Origin: Gammaproteobacteria bacterium
GTDB lineage: Bacteria; Pseudomonadota; Gammaproteobacteria; Steroidobacterales; Steroidobacteraceae
Assembly: GCA_003165495.1 (NCBI GenBank)
Contig: PMMB01000084.1
Location: 1-11,977, forward strand
Reading direction: 5' to 3'
DNA: 11,977 nt
This document shows positions 6,408 to 11,977 of this stretch, piece after piece (the stretch's first letter is position 1; every line of letters starts with the position of its first letter). A model generated the notes under the pieces. The model ran no database searches, was not told where the DNA came from, and saw only the letters and a list, made by a program, of their open reading frames with translations. The position numbers and the translations under genes are program-made.

Positions 6408-7766
6408 ATGGTAAGTAAGGTCACTCGTTCGCCCGGCGCGGACTCATCGGGTATTTTTCGCCGGCCGCGGCTCGTCCTCAAGCTAAAGCGCTTCGAAGAC
6501 CTTCCGACCGTTCTCTCCAAAATCAAGAGCTATCCGACTCCCATTCGAATGGTGGGCGCCGATTATTCGCAGACGCGCTGCGTGGGCGGCGACGGCGGCA
6601 CGACGGTCGATACGGGTGGGCTCGACAAAATCCTGGAATTCGGCGAGACCTTCGTGCGGGCACAGGCCGGCGTGCGGCTGGGTACCTTGATCCACGCGCT
6701 CGCCGAGCGCGGTCTCGAGCTGCCGCTGACCCCCGAAATGGGCCAGATCTCCTTGGGCGCGCTCGCTGTCACCACCTTGCCGCAAGCCTCGTACGGCGTG
6801 GGCGTCGCGCAACTGTCGTCCTGCGTCACGGAAATGAAGTTGATCACGCCGCAAGGCAAGCAAATGGTCGTGACCGAGCGGGAGCGTGACCTGATGCGCG
6901 TGCTGCGTTCGAGCTTCGGCTTATTGGGCGTGGTGCACGAAGTCGTGCTTCGCGTACGGCCGCTGACGCCGGTCAAAATCGATTATCAAGTGCTGTCTCT
7001 CAAGGAATTCAGCGGCCGATTCGCATCCATCATCGATGCACCGGGCGCATTGCGGCTGCACATCTCGCCGTTCAACGATCGAATCACGGTTGAACGCCGC
7101 ACGCTCGACGAATCAGTTTCCTTGAGCCGCTCCGGGATTTGGCAAATTCGCAACTCCGTGATGCGCAACGTGCTGCCGGCATTCGGCTCGACCATCGGCA
7201 GCGTGCTGGCCGCGCCGGGACTTCGCGCGGTGATGCTTTCCGGCGTGCAGAAGGCGCTGCGTGCGACGCTCGATCGGAGCGCGCGGGGCGTGGTGATGTA
7301 TGCGCACGAGTGGATGCGCGACATGCCGAACGAAGCATGGAAGGCGCGCCACACCTACAGTCTGTGGGCGTTTCCGCAGGCCAGCTACCCCAAGGTGTTG
7401 GGCGAATATTTTGCGTTCTGTAAGTCCTATTACAAAGAACACCGATACCGTTGCAATGTCGTCACCGGCGCGAGCCGGCTGCATCAGGACCGCGGTTCCT
7501 TGTTCAGCGCCAGTTACTCGGGCCCGATGTTCACTCTCGAGCCCTCGTCTACCGGGGATAAGGGCTGGGATGACTTTTTGATCGATTTCAATGAATTCGC
7601 GTCGCGCTTGGGCGGTACGCCCACCTTCAATCAAACGCGGGCCTTGCAGCCTGAACATGTGGCGAAATCATTCGGCGAACGCGTCAAGCTGTTTGAGGCG
7701 CTGCGTCAACGGACGGACCCGCTCAATCGACTGCGCAACAGCTACTTTGCCCATCTGTTGGGCTAA
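6408..7766 (+). CDS. FAD-binding oxidoreductase (VAO/PCMH type, sugar-lactone-oxidase-like)
   Basis: A 452-residue flavoprotein. Residues about 15-187 fit a PCMH-type FAD-binding domain: a PIRMVGADYSQT loop (45-56), GDGGTTVDTGGLDKILEF (61-78), GVRLGTLIHALAERGLELPL (88-107) and a late SFGLLGVVHEVVLRV strand. The C-terminal half resembles the aldonolactone/alditol-oxidase or DprE1-like cap region, ending in HVAK (417-420) and DPLNRLRNSYFAHLL, comparable to the HWGK and DPxxxFLNxYL endings of the ALO family. Such enzymes oxidise a sugar, sugar lactone or polyol-type substrate with FAD. The His that binds FAD covalently in many members (GxxHS) is Tyr53 here, so FAD is probably non-covalent. There is no signal peptide, so it is probably cytoplasmic. 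ATG 6408 has a GGGGGGAAG ribosome-binding site and lies downstream of the c-di-GMP riboswitch, apparently as a single-gene unit. The substrate is unknown. Confidence 0.85.
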   Translation: MVSKVTRSPGADSSGIFRRPRLVLKLKRFEDLPTVLSKIKSYPTPIRMVGADYSQTRCVGGDGGTTVDTGGLDKILEFGETFVRAQAGVRLGTLIHALAERGLELPLTPEMGQISLGALAVTTLPQASYGVGVAQLSSCVTEMKLITPQGKQMVVTERERDLMRVLRSSFGLLGVVHEVVLRVRPLTPVKIDYQVLSLKEFSGRFASIIDAPGALRLHISPFNDRITVERRTLDESVSLSRSGIWQIRNSVMRNVLPAFGSTIGSVLAAPGLRAVMLSGVQKALRATLDRSARGVVMYAHEWMRDMPNEAWKARHTYSLWAFPQASYPKVLGEYFAFCKSYYKEHRYRCNVVTGASRLHQDRGSLFSASYSGPMFTLEPSSTGDKGWDDFLIDFNEFASRLGGTPTFNQTRALQPEHVAKSFGERVKLFEALRQRTDPLNRLRNSYFAHLLG

Positions 7767-7784
7767 GGCTGGATCGGGCAGGCG

Positions 7785-8411
7785 CTACAAGCCGGAAACG
7801 ATTTTGGCTTTGATCGACTCGAATTCGGAGTCGCTGATGAGTTTGGCGTCGAGCATTTCGCGCGCCTGCCGCAGGCGCCGAGCCGGCTCTGATTCCGCGC
7901 CCGCAACGTCCGCGCCCCAGTTGGCGGTTTGACCGCTGCCGATTTGCACTCCGCCGGATTTTGCGCGCAATTCCTCGAGCTCCCGGATACGGCGTTTCTC
8001 GCGCCACACTTGATCGTGTTGCTGGCAAATGCGGTACATGGCCTGCGCCTGATCCTTGACCAGGCCCGCAAAGGTCCATACGCGATTTACCTCGGATCCG
8101 ATGTTGAGGTCCGAGCTGCTCTGCGCGACCAGGGTGAGGTCCGCCGCGAGAATTCCGGCGCTGATGCGGGTTTCCTTCAGGTCCTGCCAACGAATGTCGG
8201 CCGACTCATAGCCGCCGAGCAAGCGGCGATTGAGCGAAATAAAGCGCCCGCTGGTGGCGCCGATACAAGCGCGGCGATGCGTCAGTGCGAACAGGCGATG
8301 TTGCACCGCCCAGGCTTCCAAAGTTTCCCCAGCCGTGAGCAATCCCCGCAGCGTGGCGAGAGCCGAATCGAGGTCCGGCTCCTGCGGGCTGCTTGTGGCC
8401 GGATCGCTCAT
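7785..8411 (-). CDS. PH-like domain protein with C-terminal SHOCT-like motif
   Basis: A 208-residue soluble protein. Residues about 28-130 look like a bacterial PH fold of the YokE/bPH_3 kind: ALTHRRACIGATSGRFISLN, then a Trp-containing strand pair (DIRWQDLKETRISAG) and LTLVAQ. A charged helix (about 120-152, WREKRRIRELEELRAK) follows, then a Gly/Ala-rich linker, and a SHOCT-like end (about 177-206: ARRLRQAREMLDAKLISDSEFESIKAKI). SHOCT motifs are short C-terminal oligomerisation helices found on many bacterial proteins. No enzymatic residues are visible; a membrane-lipid or protein-binding role is only a possibility. The gene follows dps directly: its ATG shares one base with the dps stop (TGATG), so the two are probably co-transcribed and coupled. 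A GTG one codon upstream (8414) is an alternative start. Confidence 0.72.
   Translation of the reverse strand: MSDPATSSPQEPDLDSALATLRGLLTAGETLEAWAVQHRLFALTHRRACIGATSGRFISLNRRLLGGYESADIRWQDLKETRISAGILAADLTLVAQSSSDLNIGSEVNRVWTFAGLVKDQAQAMYRICQQHDQVWREKRRIRELEELRAKSGGVQIGSGQTANWGADVAGAESEPARRLRQAREMLDAKLISDSEFESIKAKIVSGL
7789..7810 (+). terminator. Weak candidate hairpin downstream of the oxidase gene
   Basis: On plus-strand RNA, AAGCCGGAA and UUUUGGCUU can form a 9-bp stem (two G-U pairs) with an ACGA loop, 23 nt after the oxidase stop. It overlaps the 3' end of the convergent PH-domain gene. There is no proper U-tract, so termination activity is doubtful. Confidence 0.22.
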
Positions 8412-8893
8412 CACGCCTTTTCTTGCAGATGGGCCTCGACAAACCAGAGGTACTTGTCGAGGTCTCGGGAAATTCCCGTGAATAGATCCGCGGTATCCGC
8501 GTCACCCAGTTTGTCCGTGTCGTCGATGGCCGTCCGTACCGCCTTGCCGAACACCGATAACTGCGTCGATAAATAGAATAGATGATCCTTGCCGGCCGTA
8601 ATGCTCAGCGGATAGTTCTTCAATTTGCTGCGCTTGGCGGCCACAGTCACCGTGCCTTCGGCCGTACCACCCAGGCTCGTCACGCGTTCGGCGATTTCGT
8701 CGATTTGTTCCAATACCAGATCGGAGATCTTATCGAACAACTCGTGGAGCGCGATGAAATTCGGACCCTTCACGTTCCAGTGTGCTTGTTTGACCTGGCT
8801 CTGCAAATCAATCGCATCGGCCAATCGATCATTGAGTATGGCAATCGTGTTGCGTCGGGTTTTCTCCGAAATATCAATCTTGGTCTTGTACAT
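8411..8893 (-). CDS. dps: Dps/ferritin-like DNA-protection protein
   Basis: A 160-residue Dps-family protein of normal length. The intersubunit ferroxidase residues of E. coli Dps (His51, His63, Asp67, Asp78, Glu82) are all present with identical spacing as His38, His50, Asp54, Asp65 and Glu69, within QAHWNVKGPNFIALHELFD and EQIDEIAER. Trp39 next to the first His is conserved too. Dps dodecamers oxidise Fe(II) with H2O2, store iron and protect DNA in starvation and oxidative stress. The N-terminus is short (YKTKIDISEKTRRNT) with a few basic residues, so DNA binding is possible but weaker than in E. coli. ATG 8893 has a strong AAGGAG five bases upstream. It is the first gene of a two-gene unit with the PH/SHOCT gene. 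Confidence 0.95.
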   Translation of the reverse strand: MYKTKIDISEKTRRNTIAILNDRLADAIDLQSQVKQAHWNVKGPNFIALHELFDKISDLVLEQIDEIAERVTSLGGTAEGTVTVAAKRSKLKNYPLSITAGKDHLFYLSTQLSVFGKAVRTAIDDTDKLGDADTADLFTGISRDLDKYLWFVEAHLQEKA

Positions 8894-8933
8894 CGGCGCT
8901 CCTTCTAAATGGCGAATTCGAACCTAAGGCGCT

Positions 8934-8962
8934 ATTTTGCACTGCTTAGTCGTGAATCCCAA
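8934..8962 (-). promoter_or_regulatory. Candidate dps promoter
   Basis: On the minus strand TTGGGA (8957-8962, 4/6 to TTGACA) and CAAAAT (8934-8939, 4/6 to TATAAT) are spaced by 17 bp and end about 40 bp before the dps ATG. Matches are modest. No clear OxyR or other operator is recognised. Confidence 0.35.
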
Positions 8963-8994
8963 GAAAGAATGTGATGTCGGAGACGGCATCTGGT

Positions 8995-9014
8995 CGCCGC
9001 TGGCCGCAGCGGCG
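8995..9014 (-). terminator. Perfect GC-rich hairpin after the ABC-2 permease gene
   Basis: CGCCGCTG (8995-9002) and CAGCGGCG (9007-9014) form a perfect 8-bp stem with a 4-nt loop, starting right after the permease stop codon on the minus strand. No T-tract follows, so it is either a 3'-end stabilising hairpin or a non-canonical terminator separating this operon from dps. Confidence 0.45.
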
Positions 9015-9911
9015 TCAGATCTCGGTGCGCCGCGTGCGCAGTTGGATGGCGCAGACGATCAGGGCGATGCCGATCGCGGCGCCGATCCAGGTTTCCGGAC
9101 TGGAAACGAATCCACCGGCGTTGAGGAAGCGATACAAGCTCACCGGCGTTTCGATGCTGGCATCGTGGCCGATCTCGGTCTTTACCCAATTCGCGGCACC
9201 GGGAGTGTATTGGAGTGCGTGCGAAAAGTAGCCGGCGAGTCCGATTCGCGCCGCAAGATAGCCCGCAATCACCTGCGTGCCGAGAAACACGCGCTCGGCG
9301 AGAGCCAATGCCAGCGGCGGAAGGATGGACCACAGAATCACGGCGCGCTTCGCCCATGCCGACACGGCCAATAGCCACCCTGCGACCGGCAGGTACCAGA
9401 TGGCAGTCGTCGCGATCAAGTAGAGCCACAGAGTCTGGATTTGCAGCCATGTGTCGATGCGCCACAGAGAACCGCCGATGGACGCACTCGCCCGAACCGA
9501 GATGATGAAGGCCATCAGGAGAGTCGTCACGTCGGCGAACGCAAAATACACCAAAGGAACCAGGATCAGCGCGGTGACCAACTTAGATATCACAGTGGCC
9601 GTGTCGGATATCGGCATGGATTTCCAGAACAGGATGCTGCGATCCTTGCGATCGGCATACAAGCAATCCAGGAGATACCATGTGGAATAGATCGCCATGA
9701 CGACAAAGAACGTTACCGCGATCATGACCATCCCGTCGAGGGCGCCGGCTTGCACTACCGTGCGAACGGTCGTGAGGTCCTCGGCGCCAATCACGTGGTA
9801 ACCGCCGAACAGAGAGGCGAGGATCAATAGTCCGCCGAACACGGCGGGAATCAACCAAATTGCGCGATTTTCCCAGAATTCCCGGCGTACCAGCCAGATT
9901 GCCGTGTTCAT
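9015..9911 (-). CDS. ABC-2-type transporter permease (YtrC/YtrD-like)
   Basis: A 298-residue membrane protein with about six hydrophobic segments (near 18-40, 60-82, 108-136, 158-186, 189-210 and 274-291). After the second lies a cytoplasmic loop YADRKDRSILFWKSMPISD (85-103), which is characteristic of ABC-2 permeases in GntR/YtrA-controlled operons. It should form the membrane part of an exporter or envelope-stress ABC complex with the ATPase encoded just upstream; the substrate is unknown. ATG 9911 has GGAGGT six bases upstream, and overlaps the ATPase stop by 4 bp (ATGA). It is the last gene of the GntR-ATPase-permease operon, and a GC-rich hairpin follows the stop. Confidence 0.87.
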   Translation of the reverse strand: MNTAIWLVRREFWENRAIWLIPAVFGGLLILASLFGGYHVIGAEDLTTVRTVVQAGALDGMVMIAVTFFVVMAIYSTWYLLDCLYADRKDRSILFWKSMPISDTATVISKLVTALILVPLVYFAFADVTTLLMAFIISVRASASIGGSLWRIDTWLQIQTLWLYLIATTAIWYLPVAGWLLAVSAWAKRAVILWSILPPLALALAERVFLGTQVIAGYLAARIGLAGYFSHALQYTPGAANWVKTEIGHDASIETPVSLYRFLNAGGFVSSPETWIGAAIGIALIVCAIQLRTRRTEI

Positions 9912-10777
9912 TCCACACCTCCGGATAGCTTGGCGACGAATAAGTCGGCAATCGTCGGCGTATGCACCTCGCCTAAGGCTGCCAGCTGATCGAAGTTGGG
10001 CTGCTCGTAATACAGCACCATTTTGCCGAGCAAGGGGCGTTCGTAAAACGGCTTTTCGGCGCGCGCCGCCTCGAGGCGGTCGGTGGCTACGGCAATGGCC
10101 GCATAGCGTGTCGCGATATCGTCGAGCGATGAATCGAGAACGATACGGCCCTTATCGATGAAGAGCACATCGGTGAGCAGATTCTCTACTTCTTCCACTT
10201 GGTGAGTGGTGATCAATATGGTCCGGGTCTCGTCCATGTAATCATTGACCAGTGCATCGTAGAAGGCGCGCCGCGCGAGAATATCCAGGCCCAGGGTGGG
10301 CTCGTCGAGCACCAATAGTTTGGCGTCGATGGCCATGGTCAACGCCAGATGCACTTGAGTCTTCATGCCCTTGGATAACTCGCGCATGCGGCGCTTGCCC
10401 GTGATCCCGGCCTTGGCGAGCAGCGCCAAAGCCCGGTCGCGGCGAAATCGCGGGTGCACGCCGGCGACGAAATCGATGGCATGATCGACGCGCAACCATG
10501 CAGGAAGCACCGCGACGTCGGCGATGAAGCAAGCGTCATGCATGAGCGCCGTGCGCTCTCGAAACGGCTCGCGGCCCAACACTTGCAGCTGCCCTTCGAA
10601 GTCGGTCAATCCTAAAATGGCGCGCAGAGCCGTGGTTTTGCCGGCGCCGTTCGGGCCGATGAGTCCGACGATGCGGCCGGCTTCAGCGGAAAAATTGGCA
10701 CGATCCAGCGCAACGTGCGCCCCATACTTTTTTGTGAGATCTCGAGCTTCGATGACCGCAGGCATGATGACTCTCAT
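9908..10777 (-). CDS. ABC transporter ATP-binding protein (YtrB-like)
   Basis: A 289-residue ATPase: Walker A GPNGAGKT (41-48), signature LSKGM (134-138), Walker B LLVLDEP (154-160), D-loop LGLD and switch His192 in ITTHQ. The C-terminal about 80 residues after the ATPase core (DLFVAKLSGG end) are family-specific. The signature is LSKGM rather than LSGGQ, and the usual Q-loop glutamine is not evident (FIADVAVLPAWLR in that region); both occur in YtrB-type exporters, so this need not mean inactivity. It powers the ABC-2 permease encoded downstream. The start at 10777 overlaps the GntR stop by 4 bp (ATGA), suggesting coupling; an in-frame ATG at 10765 is an alternative. Frame extension up to 10897 lies inside the regulator gene. 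Confidence 0.9.
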   Translation of the reverse strand: MRVIMPAVIEARDLTKKYGAHVALDRANFSAEAGRIVGLIGPNGAGKTTALRAILGLTDFEGQLQVLGREPFRERTALMHDACFIADVAVLPAWLRVDHAIDFVAGVHPRFRRDRALALLAKAGITGKRRMRELSKGMKTQVHLALTMAIDAKLLVLDEPTLGLDILARRAFYDALVNDYMDETRTILITTHQVEEVENLLTDVLFIDKGRIVLDSSLDDIATRYAAIAVATDRLEAARAEKPFYERPLLGKMVLYYEQPNFDQLAALGEVHTPTIADLFVAKLSGGVE

Positions 10778-11178
10778 TCTTCTTTGGCGTCGCCGCCGCG
10801 GGGCGGCGGAGCCGGGTGGGTAAGCGCCGGTGTTTGCGCAAACAATTCCTGCGCGGAGAATCCGAGCCTCAAGATGACCGCCAGAGTTTGCGGCCACTCC
10901 TCGTGCAGGAACCGTTCCCGCTCTCCGGCTAGTAATAGGCGCTGCGCACCTTCGCTGACGTACATGCCCCGGCCGCGGCGTTTCTCGACCAGGCGTTCGT
11001 CGACCAACTGCTGATAGCCTTTCAGCACCGTCAGCGGATTGAGCCGGTAATCGGCGGCGACCGCCCTCACGGAGGGCAATGGATCACCCTCCTTGAGCGC
11101 GCCCTCTAGAATCAGGGCGACCATTCGATCGCGCAGTTGGCGATAGATGGGCTGGTTGTCGTTCCAATTAGGGTCCAT
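10774..11178 (-). CDS. GntR-family transcriptional regulator, YtrA type
   Basis: A 134-residue regulator made of a GntR winged-helix domain (about 8-75: QPIYRQLRDRMVALILEGAL, DPLPSVRAVAADYRLNPLTV with the recognition-helix region, then GYQQLVDERLVEKRRGRGMYV wing). After this there is only a short helical tail and no large effector domain. That architecture defines the YtrA subfamily, whose members usually repress their own operon encoding an ABC ATPase and permease, often in response to cell-envelope stress. The gene arrangement here fits: the ATPase and permease genes follow with 4-bp overlaps. ATG 11178 is preceded by AAGGA (immediately adjacent) and GAG at better spacing. The tail is Pro- and Glu-rich at the end. 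The inducer is unknown. Confidence 0.92.
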   Translation of the reverse strand: MDPNWNDNQPIYRQLRDRMVALILEGALKEGDPLPSVRAVAADYRLNPLTVLKGYQQLVDERLVEKRRGRGMYVSEGAQRLLLAGERERFLHEEWPQTLAVILRLGFSAQELFAQTPALTHPAPPPRGGDAKEE

Positions 11179-11196
11179 TCCTTACTCGATCTGCTG

Positions 11197-11226
11197 TAGC
11201 TATATAGCACTCTAGTCTATGGCAAC
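11197..11226 (-). promoter_or_regulatory. Candidate promoter/operator of the GntR-ABC operon
   Basis: On the minus strand an extended -10 TGCTATATA (11201-11209) is followed by about 22 nt before the GntR ATG. It overlaps the 10-bp palindrome GCTATATAGC (11199-11208), which is a plausible autoregulatory operator, since YtrA-type repressors bind inverted repeats at their own promoters. A TTGCCA (11219-11224) lies upstream but at short spacing. Confidence 0.38.
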
Positions 11227-11241
11227 GCATTCATTCGACGC

Positions 11242-11409
11242 TCAGACTGCCCCGTGCAATGTCGATGCGGCGGTGTGGGCGAGCGATACGACGGTCGTAG
11301 GCTGGTGCACCTGGCTGTTGAACAAGTAGGCGACTCCGCCGATGAGCAGGCTGTTCATCATCAGGGCGACGGCGAGGGCTGCGAGCTTTGTTGAGATCTG
11401 GGTGTTCAT
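11242..11409 (-). CDS. Small single-span membrane protein, 55 residues
   Basis: A short gene with ATG at 11409, a good Shine-Dalgarno GGAG six bases upstream (minus strand), and stop TGA at 11242-11244. It begins MNTQISTKLAALAVAL, with a hydrophobic stretch at about residues 9-30 (leucine-, alanine- and valine-rich, then LIGGVAYLF), then a short polar tail rich in Thr, His and Ala. The lone Lys before the hydrophobic part suggests either a single membrane span or an uncleaved signal; no clear signal-peptidase site or lipobox is seen. No known family is recognised. It lies 63 bp upstream of the GntR gene on the same strand and diverges from the ECF sigma gene. It may be co-transcribed with the GntR-ABC operon or belong to the sigma-factor region. 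Its function is unknown. Confidence 0.6.
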   Translation of the reverse strand: MNTQISTKLAALAVALMMNSLLIGGVAYLFNSQVHQPTTVVSLAHTAASTLHGAV

Positions 11410-11615
11410 GATTGTCTCCGGTTAAGTTCAGTGTCATCGAGGTGTTTCGGTGACTTGGTGATATAGTTACATACATCACTGCTACATGCAAGCACTGTAT
11501 CGAAATTTTTTCGCGAACCCATTTCGCGAGCCCCTCGAGCCCTACATTCATGCTGCATCGCGCAAAACGGGCGGCCGTACCTTAAGCTGCAGCGCCTCGC
11601 GTAAGCTTCGGCCCC
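11410..11615. promoter_or_regulatory. Divergent intergenic region between small membrane gene and ECF sigma gene
   Basis: This 206-bp region must hold the promoters of both divergent genes. An AT-rich part (about 11455-11505) contains TATAGT (11462-11467) on the plus strand, without a good -35 partner. Short related words ACATACATCACTG and ACATGCAAGCACTG (about 11470-11496) form an imperfect repeat. The tandem 13-bp repeat listed separately lies at 11509-11534. No unequivocal promoter is visible. Confidence 0.4.
11509..11534. repeat. Tandem direct repeat, two 13-bp units, upstream of ECF sigma gene
   Basis: TTTCGCGAACCCA (11509-11521) is followed immediately by TTTCGCGAGCCCC (11522-11534): two differences in 13 positions, with the palindrome TCGCGA in each. 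The copies lie about 80-105 bp upstream of the sigma ATG, a suitable place for a regulator site or an upstream promoter part. CGAACCC also resembles ECF-type -35 words, so autoregulation is possible but unproven. Confidence 0.6.
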
Positions 11616-11977
11616 ATGGAGTCGCTCGACGAGGACGCAAGGCTGATGGTGCGCTACCGTGACGGCGACGCGGACGCATTTTCGACGCTGTACGCTCGTC
11701 ACAAGGGCCCTCTTTATCGCTATCTGCTACGGCAGGTGCGCAATGCCGGCGCCGCGGCGGACTTGTTTCAAGAAGTCTGGTCGCGATTGGTCGCCACCCG
11801 CGCTCGATATGAGGCGCGCGCAAAATTCGCAACCTATTTGTTTCATATAGCGCACAACTGCACGATCGATTTTTTCCGCCGCGATCTTAAGATGCCTCAC
11901 GCCGCGCGGTCGGATGACGCCGACGTGCCGTCGACGGAACCTGAAGTGCCCGAGTATCAGCGCCCCGATAGGGTTGC
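11616..11977 (+). CDS. ECF-type RNA polymerase sigma factor, N-terminal part (3' end outside window)
   Basis: The frame from ATG 11616 stays open to the window edge, giving 120 residues. Residues about 10-88 are a sigma-70 region 2: LMVRYRDGDADAFSTLYARH, GPLYRYLLRQ, the core-binding DLFQEVWSRL (49-58) and the promoter-melting/-10 recognition segment FATYLFHIAHNCTIDFFRR (71-89). A charged linker follows (about 90-120, SDDADVPSTEPEVPE); region 4 should lie just beyond the edge. ECF factors direct core polymerase to stress- or envelope-related promoters and are usually held by an anti-sigma factor, often encoded next door; none is visible inside the window. The start is supported by the family pattern (acidic lead before LMxRYRDGD), although the Shine-Dalgarno is weak. 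The gene is divergent from the small membrane-protein gene. Confidence 0.93.
   Translation, partial: MESLDEDARLMVRYRDGDADAFSTLYARHKGPLYRYLLRQVRNAGAAADLFQEVWSRLVATRARYEARAKFATYLFHIAHNCTIDFFRRDLKMPHAARSDDADVPSTEPEVPEYQRPDRV

Noticed and set aside
4152..11231. Shared 11-mer AATGCGTTGCC near the antiporter start (+) and upstream of the GntR gene (-)
   Set aside because: An 11-base match between two sites is expected by chance several times in 12 kb, and the flanks do not match.
11231..11551. 106-codon open frame on the minus strand across the sigma-factor intergenic region
   Set aside because: It is in a different frame from the 55-codon gene, which has a better ribosome-binding site and a coherent membrane segment; the longer frame has no recognisable features.

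Overview
This is GC-rich chromosomal DNA with proteobacterial gene content: an MCE/Mla-type envelope lipid transporter, a PqiC-like lipoprotein with a lipobox, a KefB/YbaL-like antiporter, Dps, and an ECF sigma factor. A gammaproteobacterium is the likeliest source, but the genus cannot be named from the sequence. Genes are tightly packed with many 1-8 bp overlaps. I see no transposase, integrase, CRISPR array, tRNA or rRNA.

Layout. (1) 1-669 (+): 3' part of a phospholipase D-like gene entering from the left edge. (2) 655-4133 (-): a four-gene operon, transcribed right to left as STAS-MlaE permease, MlaF ATPase, MlaD/MCE protein and PqiC-like lipoprotein; every junction overlaps. Together they look like an inner-membrane ABC machine with a periplasmic MCE ring and an outer-membrane-side lipoprotein for lipid traffic. 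(3) 4187-6169 (+): a divergent CPA2 cation:proton antiporter with a C-terminal NAD-binding RCK/TrkA module. (4) 6170-7766 (+): a well-formed cyclic-di-GMP-I (GEMM-I) riboswitch with a plausible promoter in front, followed by a gene for a VAO/PCMH-type FAD-dependent oxidase. The oxidase ribosome-binding site lies in a small hairpin and could also pair with an upstream C-run. (5) 7785-8893 (-): dps followed by a gene for a PH-like protein with a C-terminal SHOCT-like motif, overlapping by one base. (6) 9015-11178 (-): a YtrA-type operon of GntR regulator, ABC ATPase and ABC-2 permease, each joined by ATGA overlaps. (7) 11242-11409 (-): an easily missed 55-residue single-membrane-segment protein. 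(8) 11616-11977 (+): the 5' part of an ECF sigma factor gene, divergent from the small gene and preceded by a tandem 13-bp repeat.

The most notable point is the link between c-di-GMP sensing and an FAD-dependent sugar-lactone-oxidase-like enzyme that lacks the usual FAD-anchoring histidine. The hybrid Mla/Pqi transporter, the Dps/PH-SHOCT pair and the small membrane protein beside the ECF sigma gene are further points of interest. Several gene sets in the window (ECF sigma, GntR/ABC, Dps, MCE transporter) concern envelope or stress biology, but nothing in the sequence proves they form one system.
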